Shown here: positions 41,646-53,327 of the stretch, in pieces
How positions within the stretch are numbered: position 1 is the stretch's first letter
Layout: each line of letters opens with the position of its first letter
Source of the DNA: Corinectria fuckeliana
Taxonomy: Eukaryota; Ascomycota; Sordariomycetes; Hypocreales; Nectriaceae
DNA length: 64,000 nucleotides
Assembly (NCBI GenBank): GCA_019137255.1
Contig: WPDH01000110.1
Coordinates: 1-64,000 of the forward strand
Reading direction: 5' to 3'
Position numbers and translations under genes: made by a program
The notes under the pieces: generated by a model
Told to the model about the DNA's origin: nothing
Databases searched by the model: none
What the model saw: the letters and a program-made list of their open reading frames with translations, nothing else

Positions 41646-43637
41646 TCACAGTTCGTCAATAACAAACTGGGTCTCCCCCGCCAGCACATCCAGGCTCTCA
41701 CCAACAACAAAGTAATCCTTCACCACCGCCTCGCCGGACTCAACCTTTGCCCAAACCTCGGGCAAGCACGTGTCAGGCTTCAGTACATAGCATCTCGGCT
41801 TCGGTGCTTCGGGTGGCGTGTTCTTCACATGCCATGTATCCTTGGGCCCGACAGTGGAGAGCTCGTCGGTAACAGGCAAGAGTCCGGTGGCAATGTCGCG
41901 GTTGAACGTTGCGCGCATGAAGATTTCGTAGGCAGCTGCCGGTTGGTAAGAGGGAACCTCGTGACCGGCTTGGTACACCCGTGTGAAGCTCAAGTTCCCA
42001 AACTGGCGTGTCATGCCGCCCTCGCCATCCTCTGTCAGGAACGGGGCGTATCCGGCGGCCGCAAAGTCGGCCGCTCGCGCATATGGCACGGCGAGGCTCG
42101 CTGTCTCGCCGCCGGTCCAGCTGCAAGCGTAGTCGCGGTCTCCATACATCATGTGGACCTTGATGCCGCTGTCCAGCAGATATCCAATCGATTCGAGGAA
42201 GCCTCCCTGGACGAGATCCCACGTCCTGTCAAAGCTCTCCGCAACAGTCGTGGAGATGGCCGTGAAGTTGACGGGCACGCCGAGCGCGCTGAGCACACTC
42301 TCCTCGGCCAGCCAGCCGTGCAGATGCGGCTTGGGGAACGGGTCGTTGTACGGGTGTCCAATGTCGAGCCAGGCCGCCTTGGCCAAGTCCATGTAGATTG
42401 TCGGTGCAATCTCGTTGCACCACTCTTTGATTTCGCACACATCTGACATTCGTTTGAAGGCTTGGCCGATCAATCCTCGGTCGAGGCTTCTCAGCTTCTT
42501 CTGGCAGGCTACGGTCTGGTCTTTGCAGCCATTTGGTCGTGTCCAGTTGTACATTAACTCATCGTGAATGGATTGGTTGAAAACCTGGATGCCATACGTC
42601 TGCGCAGGTTAGCATGCATCAGACCAAGGCCTCGGGCGACTCACATTGTTGTACGGAAACTGTACGTAAGCTTCTCCCTGGATAACCATATCCATCAAGC
42701 CGTTTACAATTCCAAGAGTGTCGATATGCAAGTAATGCGCGTCGCCGTCTTCGATAGTACCATTCGAAATCTTTTCATTTTGCTGCTGGAAGAACCGCAC
42801 GAACCCAGGACCGTAATGGCCTCCGTAGCTCTCTGCCCAGACGCTGATCTTGTTGTCGGCAGGCTTGTAGTGAGGGAACTCATAGAACCAAGTCTGAGCA
42901 AAATGCCACAACACGTGTGCCGCTTGCGCTGTCGTGTTGGCCGTCTGGTTCATATTTTGACTGCCAAAAGTGCCTGCCCGTGAGGTCAAATTCAGGCTGG
43001 GTGATTGACCATCGAAATCCGTCGGGACGATTTGGACGCCGCTGTTGTTCAAGTGGACGGTGCAGTTCGTGGCAACATCAAATGAGAACCCGACCTGCGT
43101 GGGTTGATCAATGTAGAGCATGTTGACCTCGTTGTTCCAGCTCCAGGGGTTGAGGCGCGTCGACTTTGAGTCTGGTTCCACAAAGCAAGGCCCGTTTTCC
43201 TCCAAGAGGCCCATCAAGGACGAACCACCTGGGCCACCATTCAGCCAGATTGCCAGGGGAGCATTTTCGGGGTCTTTCCGAGCTTCAAAGAACCAGAAGA
43301 AGCTTTGGGGTTTAGCATTGGAAATCTCGGCATCCGCGAATAACATACGTGTTGATGGGATAGTCCTGTGTGTCGCCGTCCTCGTCATCCAAGAACCCCG
43401 GGGGAAGATGGACGTAGCCAGAATAAGACTTGACGCCAGGTGTGGTCTCGCAGATTCCCGGCTGTTGTTTTGTAAGCAGATTACCTTGCCTCGTCTTAGA
43501 ACACGTACCTCTTTAAACGATATCGTGACGTTCTCGTGGAACTTGGACTTGACTGTGAGTATACCCTGAGGCTGGGGCGGGAACTGTGCGAGTGCCAAGC
43601 TGAGCAAGCTACCCAGCACAATACCAATCAAAGCCAT
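41646..43637 (-). CDS. Secreted serine carboxypeptidase, S10 family
   Basis: Exons 43637-43509, 43461-43349, 43302-42645 and 42599-41646 give 617 residues. I chose the ATG at 43637 because it directly opens a signal peptide ([17 protein letters not shown]); an in-frame ATG nine codons upstream exists. S10 marks are [13 protein letters not shown], the nucleophile in [13 protein letters not shown], the Asp in [11 protein letters not shown] and the His in [10 protein letters not shown]. Many N-glycosylation sites (NxS/T) agree with secretion. It removes C-terminal residues from peptides in the vacuole or outside the cell. The RIP-degraded transposon starts about 190 bp upstream of its start codon. 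Confidence 0.92.
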
Positions 43638-43825
43638 GGTGCGCTGAAAGGGGATCCGAAACAAGTCGCAAATGTTGAAATGCGTTGTTTAAAGGCAAGT
43701 CAACGTCGACGCTACGTGAGGTTTCGTACTGCTGCGGGGTTCCTTATCAACGACCTGCTGTTTTCGGCCGAAAGACGCAATCAATCATCGCGTAAGGCTG
43801 AGCTTACTAACAAGTCTCGTAGGCA

Positions 43826-43915
43826 AGGCGACTCATAGGTGCACAGCCGGCTGTGTGTTTAATATCACGTGATTAGCCGCACAGCCGGCTGTGCGAATAA
43901 GATCTGTTATATAAG
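43826..43915 (+). repeat. Left terminal inverted repeat
   Basis: A 90-bp arm pairing with 48337-48426. It includes two near-identical CACAGCCGGCTGTG palindromes separated by TTTAATATCACGTGATTAGC, so each arm can itself fold. Confidence 0.9.
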
Positions 43916-44408
43916 TAAATTAGATATATAGTATTATTAAAAGAGGGTTATTTACTATAAGTTAGCCTCTTAATTTAATAATTAGTAGCTTTTATAGTAT
44001 TAATTTAACTTTTTTTACCTTTTTTTTACTATAATAAACCTAATTAATATTTCTTATTACTTTCCTAATAATATTCTCTCTCTTAAAAGCTACTTTTACT
44101 TATAAGAGAAAGTAGCTATTATAATTAATACTTAGGTAGTACTATAAGGCTATACTTTTATTATTAAAAGCTCTTAGAAGACCTCTAGTAAAAAGACTAG
44201 TATTATTTTTAACTATAACTATAAAGCTAGTTATACTTTTTCTGCTTTTAGGAAATAATAATAAAAAACTATAATATATTATATAAGATATCTTTTTTTT
44301 ATTATAGTAAAAAAAAGCTTATATAAGACTATATAGAGTTTAATATATTATTTTAAGGCTAGTTTTAATTAATATAATTATAAACTAAGCTTTAATAAGA
44401 TAGTATAT

Positions 44409-45098
44409 TATAAGAGTTAGAGTAGCATGCCTAACCTTTAATAGAAAGTCCTAGCTATAAGGCTAAAAAGATTAAACGATTTAAGTAAGCTGTGTTACTT
44501 AATTATGCTATATAACAGGTTATAAGAGAGCTCTCAGCAAGCCCTTAGCAAGCCCTTAGCTTAGCTGTACCCTTACAATTATCCCCCCCTCTTAACAGCA
44601 CATCCCGGGCTGCTAGCTTGTCAGGTGTAGCGCAACCTCTTCTGCTCTAGGCGTAGGAAGCCTCTTCTGCACTATTATAGAGGGTCAGCCCTTATAAGGT
44701 CAGGAATATAGCGACCTTGTCGCACCTGTATATACATATGTGTTAGAGGGTAGCCTAGCTCCTAGGCCTAAGATAACTACTACTATTAACCCTTAAGGCT
44801 TTAGTCGTAGCAGGCAACTACACATATTTATCCTTATAAGCCTAGCGCCTATTATAGTTATAAGGTTTAGCAGGGATTTAAACTTATAACCTTCTGTATA
44901 GCACTAGACCTAATATGTACTTAAATAATTATAAGAGTTAGGGTGGTATACTTAACCTTTAATAGAAAGTCCTAGCTATAAGGCTAAAAAGATTAAACAA
45001 TTTAAGTAAGCTGTATCACTTAATTATACTATATAACAGGTTATAAGAGAGCTCTTAGTGAGCTCTTAGCAAGCTCTTAGCTTAGCTGTACTCTTATA
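44409..45098. mobile_element. Nested miniature LTR element (TRIM-like)
   Basis: Direct repeats 44409-44577 and 44930-45098 are both 169 bp and enclose 352 bp without an ORF. The ends read TATAAG...CTTACA, the form expected for TGTAAG...CTTACA after a TG-to-TA change. A TATAT duplication may flank it (44404-44408, 45099-45103), but the local sequence is too simple to be sure. The interior is less AT-rich than the host transposon, so it could be a later insertion. Confidence 0.65.
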
Positions 45099-48000
45099 TA
45101 TATTTAATATATTATTAACTAGTATTCTTAGATAAATTAATAGTTTACTAACTTACTAATATAAGTATTATACTAAAAGAGATTAGATCTTATTTATATA
45201 TAACCTTAGATATACTTACTATATAATAAGATATTTATAACTATATTATATAAGATAAGTAAAAGCTTATTAAAGGCTAAAATAATATATATACTCTTAC
45301 TAATTAGCTTAAAAGTAATAGCTTTTAGAGTTAAATTTATCTTAATAAGAGTAGTAAAGTTATAATAGTATTATTTATATATCTATAATTACTAGAATAT
45401 CTTAAATTATATTTAAAAGTACTTATATTTAACTATATATATAAGACTAATAAGTATAAGATACTCTTTCTTAATATAATTAGTATTAATACTTATAAGT
45501 AATCTTTTTATATTATATTTATATTTCTTAGTTATAAAAAAGAGAATAATTTTATTTAGGCTTTTAAGTAGTTATAATATTTATATAAGCTTTATAAAGT
45601 AGCTCTTTTATTTGTAATACTTATAGATTATTATCTTACTTATATAAATACTATTTTCTCTTCTTTTTACTTTTTTAAGTTAGCCTTAATATTATACTTT
45701 TAGTATATTAATAAAGCTATTTTAAGTTATTATATACTTATATTTACTTAAGATAAAAGTAACTCTTAAGAGTATAAAAAGTAAAAGGTATTTTATAGTT
45801 TATAATATAAGATTATTACTTTAATAACTAAGAATATTTATAATAAGAGGCTTAAAAAGTTTAAAAAGTAGTATATTTTTACTTATCTTAATAAAGTAAG
45901 TTATATTATAAAAACCTAGCTAAATCTTTATAAAAAGAGGTTTATAAAGGTATAAGTTTACTAATATTTATACTTTAAGTAATATATTATATTAAGAGCT
46001 AAGAGTATTTATTAGCTTATTAAGAGTTACTTAAAAACCTTATAAGTTAATTTTTTTAAGGCTTAGAGGATTATTAAGCTTATTCTATTAAACTAGCTTT
46101 CTAAACTTAAAGCTAACTAAGCTAGATAATAAATTAGTATATCTCTTAAGCTATCTAAGGTATTATATAGTAATATTTATAATTAGGTCTTATATAAGGC
46201 CTTATAAAAGGTTAAGACTTAGTAGGAATAACTATTAAAAGATTATCTTTTATATATAAGAGTTTTTATTAAGACTTTTAGTCTATTATATACTTATACC
46301 TTTTAGCTTTTACTAGTATAAAGTCTACTCTTTTAGCTATATTATTTTTATTTTTATTAGTATTTTTAATAATTAAAAACCTCTTAGCTTATTATTAAGC
46401 CTTATAAGTAGTTTAATTACTTAATAGCTACTTTAATATTACTACTAATAAGTATATAATATAAGCTTTTTATATTTAAATATATTAAAAAAGTAATATA
46501 ACTAAAAGTACTACTAATATGTTTAAAATATTATAAGTAGAATTATATAATAAGATCTAAAGTATACCTCTTATATTATAAGTATCTACTATAAGCTTCT
46601 ACTTAAATCACTATAATAATATATATAACTACTTACTTTATAACTTACTTACTATTCTTATTATTTCTAACTAGATTATTTATAGTATTTAAGACTATAG
46701 CTTATATAATAATATATATAATAATATATATAATAACTTATATATTATTCTTTATAGCAGCTAAACTAGTAACTATTATAGTACTTATATTATAAGCTAA
46801 TAACTCTTATACTATCTTTTAGTAATATAAAAAAGCATAAGAGGCTTAGTTTACTATATTACCTTAAAAAGCCTTAAAGACTAACTAGTAATACTAGAGG
46901 GTAATAAGACTGCTTTTATACTATAGTAAAGTAGAATATAACTAGTATTTTAACTTTAAGTAAATAAGAAGTTATTATAAAGTAAAAAGTAGTATTAAGA
47001 ACTAGACTAAAAAGAAGATAATAAGTTATCTTAATTAGAATAAGACTAAGAATAAGCAGGTTAAATAAAATATAAGAGTAAAAATAGTAAAATAGCTATT
47101 CTTAGGGTAGTAAGATATATAAGATATCTAAAATATAGTAAAAAGAGATTTTTAATTATAAGAAAGATAGTATAATAATAAGAACCCTCTCTGCTAAAAT
47201 ATAAATAAGAAATAAGAAATATAATTATAATATATTATTAGAAAGAGAAGAAAAAGAAGAATCTCTAAGTATAAATATAGTAATCTAATAGCTTAATTTA
47301 ATATAGTTTTAGCTAAGTTTTTATATAAAGTTTTATAAGCTTAATAGTTATATATAAGATAATAAGAGAAGTAAAAATAATAATATAATATTATATTTAT
47401 TAAACTATTTAATAATATTACTATATTTCTTATTATATCTACTAAATATATCTATCTAAGATAATATACTAAATATATATTTCTAATCTTTTTATTACTT
47501 AAAGATTTTATAAGTTACTAGTTATTCTTATAGTAGCTATTAGTTATATTATACTTAGGATTATAATACTTATATTATAATATAAAGTATTAAGAGCCTA
47601 AAGTTAATTATAAGTTTATATAAGTATTATATCTAAAAGAGAGTACTATTATTAAAGAATATTATTAAAATACTTAATATATTACTCTCTTCTAATCTAA
47701 TATCTAAATAATAGTACTTTTATAATAATATACTACTCTTAAGAAGGATATTAAGTGGCTTAAGCTCTTATAAGTACTTAAAAGTCTATATATAATACTA
47801 TAAGAAAGGTTAAATCTATTAGTAAGATAGTAATAAATCTTTAATACTTAACAGAAAATAAGACTAATAATATATAAGAAAAGTAACTTAATAGCTATTC
47901 TTATTAGTTATTAGTAATAAGCTATAAAATAAATTAGTTATTATAGTTTACTATTAAAAGTCTTACTTATATTATTATACTATCTATATAAATTAGAAAG

Positions 48001-48336
48001 TCTTAAATATTTTAATACTAGCTTTAGTTATAATTATATATCTTTATAGTAATATTTAATAAGAAATAAAAAGCTTTTTCTAAAAGGTAAAGCCTTACTT
48101 TATATACTATATAATAAGAGTAATTAATATATATAGTTATAGCTATAATACTATAATAAGATAGTACTATTATAAGATATTATATATTTATTATAGTTTT
48201 AAGAACCTTAATATATTACTAAAAGATTAGATAATATATATTAAGTAGCTACCTATACTATAAATTATCCCTCTATTTAATTATATTAAGAAAAGCTATA
48301 ATATTATATATATATATTATATATACTAGCATCCGG

Positions 48337-48426
48337 CTTATATAACAGATCTTATTCACACAGCCAGCTGTGCGGCTAATCACGTGATATTAAACGCACA
48401 GCCGGCTGTGCACCTATGAGTCGCCT
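48337..48426 (-). repeat. Right terminal inverted repeat
   Basis: Mirror of the left arm. Its few differences from the left arm (for example CAGCCAGCTG against CAGCCGGCTG) are transitions, consistent with RIP acting on each copy. Confidence 0.9.
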
Positions 48427-48594
48427 GTAGGCAACGGATATAGACAGGAGACTTGATGTAACTCAACTTTATCTCAACCATGTGAAATGATCGTTATCAG
48501 TTAGAGCCTTCAACAACTTCACTCTTCTTAGCTACACCTTTGCTACCAGCGCACCGTTAATCTCCACAAGCAATATGCACACCCATTGAAACAA

Positions 48595-49683
48595 CTATCT
48601 CATGCCGCTTCCACCATTCCTCGTCAACGCCAAGGCAATGTACCTAAACTCGTTTCCAAACTGCAACTTTTTCTTCCAGTCTAGAGGGATAGAACCCTCT
48701 CCATCTCTCGCCCCAAGCAAACCTCCCGCAATTGCAGCATTTGTGTCCGTGTCCCTGCCAATTCTCACCACGTCCACCAAGACATTTTCAAGGCTTCTCT
48801 CGTCCAGAACGGCGGCGACGGCAATCGTCAACGACTCCAGCACGTACCCACTAGCCTTTCCCTTCATTTCCGGTGGCGGCCCTCTTCGGGCCATGGTTTC
48901 CACTTGCACCTGTCTCCCTGTTTTGACTGCTTGGCAGACCTCTCCTGGGCTCCCATTCTCCAACCGCAACGCCACGGCTTCTCCAGTCGCAACGGCGTCG
49001 ACCGGATGAGCTCCTCCAATGAGCTCCGAGGCAATCGTGTTGTATACGGCGCATGCGGTAGTGCAGCGGATATCGTCGTGAGTGATTTTGCTGATCCGGA
49101 TACTCTCGTGGATGAGCTTTTCGCGATCAGACTGGAACAGCCCCGTTGGCAGACATCGCATGAGACTCCCGTTGCCCGCGCTTCCCTGGCCAGCACCAGC
49201 ACGTTCCGGATCTCGCGACTCGTTGTACTTGTCAAGCCCCCGTGCTGTCGCGGCACCTATATCCACCGGACCACTGCCTCGCGCTCGGTCAGGCCAGTCT
49301 CCGTGCTGCCATTTGAGAAAGTATTCGCCGGCGAGACGAGCGACGTCGTCTCCGGGACGCAGGTTGTTGTAGGCGAGTAGAACGCCGCGAGCCATATCCG
49401 TGTTGTCGGTTGCGTGCCCGGCCGGCCATGCGAACGGGCCTCCGCCGATGATATGTCGCAGGCCGTTGGGATAGCGAGAAGCTATTTGCGCATGGGTTTT
49501 GAACTCAACAGTAGCACCAAGTGAGTCTCCCGCATGAAGCCCGAGTAGCGCACCGACAACGCGAGACTCACGCGCCGAGAGCCTGTCGTCTTGAAAAGAA
49601 GCCATGATGCAGGTTGCAGAAGATGACATTTCCCGTCTTACGGCTGCAGCCTGGTTGTGGGGAAGGGAAGCTTCACGTGACAC
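48595..49683 (-). CDS. ADP-ribosylglycohydrolase (DraG/ARH family)
   Basis: A single exon encodes up to 362 residues; the ATG at 49605 (MASFQDDRLS) is an equally likely start. The magnesium-binding motifs are present: ATDNTDM near residue 92 and GRDTDTNAAIAGGLLGA near residue 308, with GALLGLHAGDSLGA at the start of the fold. These enzymes remove ADP-ribose from proteins or related substrates. The family's usual size is 300-350. No signal peptide. It sits 168 bp from the degraded transposon and is complete. Confidence 0.88.
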   Translation of the reverse strand: MSREASLPHNQAAAVRREMSSSATCIMASFQDDRLSARESRVVGALLGLHAGDSLGATVEFKTHAQIASRYPNGLRHIIGGGPFAWPAGHATDNTDMARGVLLAYNNLRPGDDVARLAGEYFLKWQHGDWPDRARGSGPVDIGAATARGLDKYNESRDPERAGAGQGSAGNGSLMRCLPTGLFQSDREKLIHESIRISKITHDDIRCTTACAVYNTIASELIGGAHPVDAVATGEAVALRLENGSPGEVCQAVKTGRQVQVETMARRGPPPEMKGKASGYVLESLTIAVAAVLDERSLENVLVDVVRIGRDTDTNAAIAGGLLGARDGEGSIPLDWKKKLQFGNEFRYIALALTRNGGSGMR

Positions 49684-50143
49684 CCTCTGACAGCTTACAG
49701 CGACAACCTCTAGTCTGTAGGTTGCACCAATCTGATGAATGCGATCGACATTTTGAGTATCCTTACAAGTCTATAGTGTTTCCTTTCTCCCAGATTTATC
49801 AGCCATCGCTTTCGTTTTACTGCCGAGTTCCTCAGTGCTCATCGATTCTCTCCGGCTTGTCCTCATGTCTCTAAACTCGGAGACCTCGAAACTTGACAGT
49901 CTTTACATGACTATGAACCAACCAACAAGGGCAAGCCTACTTAAACCAAGCCAAGCCCATCTTGTTCACAACACTTAGGAATATTCGGTCCGAATTTTGG
50001 TGGTGGGTCTATCATCTAGACCTGATCGAGGGAAAGGGAAGCCCACTTGGCGCATCATGGCCCCTAGCCTATCGTGACGAAATTTTCCTTGTGTTGATTT
50101 CACTGTCCCAGAATCTTTCATCTGCAGGCTCGGGCGAGAAGCC

Positions 50144-51364
50144 ATGGCGGCTTTGGAGTGTCCGCTGCCTCCGTCCAGCAGCTTGCCGCCTGTATCGACG
50201 TTGCACAGTCTCACAGAGGGCCAACTCCTCTCAGCTATTCAGGGCTTGTCCTCTCTGTATTGTCCTCTACCCGCATCTGTTGCTTTCAAGTTGAGTCCAG
50301 GACGCAACAACCTTCCAGCCTCGGAGTCAACACCACTCGTCGACTCCGGATACACATCAGGTACGGAGGACGACAAGCAGGATCTCGAGGACATAGAGCA
50401 AAGCCTCACCGCACTCCGCACAGATTCGTTTGAGCGCGGATTTGTAGAGCGCTGGCTAGCAAGCTTCATGGCGCAAGCATACGACTTGCCGTGTCTGAGC
50501 TCGGAACATGCTCGAGATCGTGCCCTCGGCCAAGCCTCCCGGATTCTTGAATCCTTCGTTGCGAGCACAGAATTGGAAATAGACGACGAACACTTTACGC
50601 GCGAGTTCTCTTTCAAGTTGTCCGTCCCGGAACCGATCGAGCAGGTCCTAATTCGTGTTCGACTCAACGATGGACTGGCGGGCAAGAATTCCGAGGACTG
50701 CGACGACGTCGGCTTGCAGAGCTGGGGTGCGTCTATTGTGCTTTCTGAGGCGATGTGCGCCCAGCCCTCTCGATTTGGCCTCATCGAACCCAGATTAATA
50801 CCGCGCATCGTCGAACTGGGAGCGGGAACAGGGCTCGTCAGTCTTGTTCTTGCCGCCATACTGCCGCACTTGGGGAGCACAACGTCGGATGTAATCGCCA
50901 CTGATTATCACCCGGCCGTCCTGGCGAACCTACGTACGAACATCGCAGCGAATTGCTCCTCCAGTGGGCCTTTGTCGATCCAGTCAGCCTTTCTGGACTG
51001 GTCTGCTCCGGTTCTGGACTCGCCACTCGATGTCCCTGCGGATGTTATCGTTGCAACGGACGCGGTGTATCACCTCGAGCACGCTGTATGGCTGCGCGAT
51101 TGCGCTACCCGGCTTCTTGCTCCCGACGGAGTGTTCTGGCTTCTTCTCACTGTTCGCCGGAATGGAAAGTTCGAAGCAATCAGCAACTCTGTCGAGTCGG
51201 CGTTTGCAGCTGCGGATCGCCCGAGGGGAAAGGATGGGCGTTCACTCGCCATTATCGACAGCGAGGAAGTCGAGAAGCGAGTTGGAGTTGGGCGAGGGGA
51301 TGAGAGCGGGTATAGACTGTTTAGACTTGGGTGGGCAGACGCGGATCAAAGCTTGAGGCTTTAG
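50144..51364 (+). CDS. Class I SAM methyltransferase, Methyltransf_16 / FAM86-like
   Basis: A single exon encodes 406 residues. The C-terminal two thirds carry a class I fold: motif I VELGAGTGLVSLVLA near residue 225, acidic loop VIATDYHP, then VIVATDAVYHLEHAVWL (a DxxYH pattern) and FWLLLTVRRNGKF. This is the arrangement of lysine methyltransferases related to eEF2KMT/FAM86. The N-terminal part is family-typical but poorly conserved. The target protein (elongation factor 2 in the best-studied members) is inferred from family only. Confidence 0.8.
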   Translation: MAALECPLPPSSSLPPVSTLHSLTEGQLLSAIQGLSSLYCPLPASVAFKLSPGRNNLPASESTPLVDSGYTSGTEDDKQDLEDIEQSLTALRTDSFERGFVERWLASFMAQAYDLPCLSSEHARDRALGQASRILESFVASTELEIDDEHFTREFSFKLSVPEPIEQVLIRVRLNDGLAGKNSEDCDDVGLQSWGASIVLSEAMCAQPSRFGLIEPRLIPRIVELGAGTGLVSLVLAAILPHLGSTTSDVIATDYHPAVLANLRTNIAANCSSSGPLSIQSAFLDWSAPVLDSPLDVPADVIVATDAVYHLEHAVWLRDCATRLLAPDGVFWLLLTVRRNGKFEAISNSVESAFAAADRPRGKDGRSLAIIDSEEVEKRVGVGRGDESGYRLFRLGWADADQSLRL

Positions 51365-51792
51365 TAGTTGGCACTGTTTATTAGGTAGCCTAAGTAAATT
51401 GCCGAATGTACGGCGATTGTTCGCCGAAAGCTCTGCGAGTTATTAGACAACACCTTATAACTATTAGCTTAGTTATATTAATATATTCAAGAATATACAC
51501 TGCAGTCTTTATAGCGAAGCCGCTATATCATCCCTCTAAGTCTGCCAGTTAGATACATAAAGTTGCTAATAGTTAGCGTGATAAATCGCCAAGTATGTAG
51601 CGACCGCTCAGCGACCGTTTGGGCACGTTATAGTTTGTATGGTGCTATTTGCCAATGCAGCTTACTCGGGCTTAGTTGGATTGATCTATTAAGGCTGATG
51701 CTGTCCTAGTCCTTACAACTTAAAGCGAAGACGCTGCTTCCCTCTACAATTAAAAGTAGCTTTCTGTACACCCAACGAAACCTGGTCTCATC
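51365..51792. other. Intergenic with CGCCGA palindromes
   Basis: Two copies of the short palindromic repeat lie at about 51,400-51,440 and 51,593-51,625 (GCCGAATGTACGGCGA; CGCCAAGTATGTAGCGACCG). No gene. Confidence 0.4.
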
Positions 51793-52860
51793 TTACGCGC
51801 CTATAATCTTTTCCAGATATCGAAGCCAGTTTTCCCCGAGGACCTTTTTCATCTTTTCCTCTCCCCAACCCCTCCTCGCCATGGAAACCGCTAGTTGGGG
51901 TCGATCCGCGAGCTTGCCCAGAGGTTTGACGACCTTCTGACTACCCCAAGGAGTGAGTTGCCTAGCATAACCCTTGTCTTTGTTGCACCAGGCCATAAAG
52001 TCACTCGGCCGCCCATGATCCTCGCTTGCATCCGAGCCCACGCCCACCAAGTCCTCGCCGACGAGACTAATCACATAGTCCAGAGCATCGACGTAATCGT
52101 CTATAGTGCTGTCGTTGCCCTTGGCCATATGTGGACCGAACTGACTTAGGCCGATGAAGCCGCCTTTGGAACCCAGCAGCTTGATCAAGCGGTCATCCTT
52201 GTTGCGAGGGTGTTGTCTCAGCCCACTAGGTAGGATATGGGAGAAACATGGAGGCTTCCCAGCTGGAGCATAGTTAATGGCATCCTCCGAGGTCTGGGGG
52301 CCAACGTGGCTCAAATCGCACACGATTCCCAACTTGGCCATCTCGTCGACAACTTGCTGCCCAAACCCCGTCAAGCCGGAGTCTTTGAGCTCCGTATATC
52401 CGGCACCACTGTAGTTTTGCGTATTGTACGTGAGTTGCATCTTGCGCACGCCCAAGTCGCGGAACACTCGCAGGTAAGAGAGCTGGTCCTCGATGCCAGC
52501 GGTGTTCTGCCAACTCAGGAGTACAGCAGTGCGGCCGGACCTTTTGGCTTCGCGGATGTCTTTGACCGAATGTGCCTGGACGATGAGATCCGAATGCTCC
52601 TCAAACCACTCCTTCCACTGGACTACATTGGCAAGGCTGCCGCGGAGGCCTTCCCAGAGGCCGCATGTGCAGGAAACGCCAGTGATGCCACCAGCATGCC
52701 AGGCCTCGAAAATGTCGCGGGACCAGTTGCAAATGTTGAGTCCGTCAAAGTGAATGCATGACTGGTAGAGGGCCAGAGCTTCTTGTTCGGTTGGCATGAT
52801 GAATATAAGTTTGGAGAACGAGGTCGGGGAAGAGCCTAGTGAGACCGAGGATCCTGTCAT
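51793..52860 (-). CDS. Membrane-dipeptidase-like protein, M19 family
   Basis: A single exon encodes 355 residues, or 334 if translation starts at the ATG at 52797 (MPTEQEALALY). The fold follows the renal dipeptidase/amidohydrolase family: HFDGLNICNW near the usual metal site, VLLSWQNTAG, MQLTYNTQNYSGAGYTE, VCDLSHVGPQTSEDAI, PCFSHILPSGLR, and a late VGVGSDASEDHGRP. M19 enzymes hydrolyse dipeptides or related amides with two zinc ions. The first His-x-Asp reads H-F-D rather than H-x-D with Asn, a common fungal variant. Confidence 0.82.
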   Translation of the reverse strand: MTGSSVSLGSSPTSFSKLIFIMPTEQEALALYQSCIHFDGLNICNWSRDIFEAWHAGGITGVSCTCGLWEGLRGSLANVVQWKEWFEEHSDLIVQAHSVKDIREAKRSGRTAVLLSWQNTAGIEDQLSYLRVFRDLGVRKMQLTYNTQNYSGAGYTELKDSGLTGFGQQVVDEMAKLGIVCDLSHVGPQTSEDAINYAPAGKPPCFSHILPSGLRQHPRNKDDRLIKLLGSKGGFIGLSQFGPHMAKGNDSTIDDYVDALDYVISLVGEDLVGVGSDASEDHGRPSDFMAWCNKDKGYARQLTPWGSQKVVKPLGKLADRPQLAVSMARRGWGEEKMKKVLGENWLRYLEKIIGA

Positions 52861-53327
52861 ATAAGCAATTAATTAGTCTAGGTCCAAGTCCCCGAACAGC
52901 TGAACAAATGCTGATAGACAAACCGGGCTATTCCCGCTCGTACTAACCGAAGCAGGCTACGATTGAATATCCCCGCCATAAGCAGTACGTCAGTCGGAGA
53001 GGTTGCGACGCCATTTTTACTGCATCAGTCAATAACAGGCGGTCTCGCTCCGCTTCTTAGGATCGGGTGGACTCCATGAGATTGAAAATGCGTCGTGAGA
53101 ATGCCAATGATTGGGTCCGACTAGGTCCGGTATCTCGTCGCCATCGCCAACGTCAATCACGTTATCATGGCTAGGTGGGGCTGACTTGACTCGCGAAAGT
53201 GGTAAACTGATTGCCATGTACTTAAAGATGTCATGCGCAATGGAGGCAACATACGGAGGATATACTGAGATGGGCATCTCTTCTCACGCTTTCTGCTGGG
53301 ATCAATATTAATTCAAGGTTGTCCAGA
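52861..53327. other. Divergent promoter region
   Basis: Lies between the M19 dipeptidase (minus) and the MFS transporter (plus). The divergent arrangement could mean peptide release and product uptake are co-regulated; no specific site seen. Confidence 0.35.

Larger units (their letters stand above)
43826..48426. mobile_element. RIP-degraded DNA transposon with 90-bp TIRs
   Basis: The left end 43826-43915 and the right end 48337-48426 are inverted repeats that differ at only a few C/T or G/A positions. Both begin AGGCGACTCATAGGTGCACA and contain CACGTGATTAG and two GCCGGCTG palindromes. A perfect GTAGGCA duplication flanks the element (43819-43825 and 48427-48433). The interior is almost all A/T with CA and TG nearly absent and no ORF, as after heavy RIP. 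The encoded transposase cannot be read, so the superfamily is unclassified. A 7-bp duplication fits few superfamilies (for example P or Dada). Confidence 0.9.

Noticed and set aside
31725..41940. Single CAGCTG sites near 31,725 and 41,935
   Set aside because: They are isolated and one lies in the carboxypeptidase coding region; no clustering as in the array promoters.
44850..44915. tRNA-like sequence on the minus strand
   Set aside because: Only a T-arm-like half is seen; no D-arm at the right distance, so not called as a tRNA gene.
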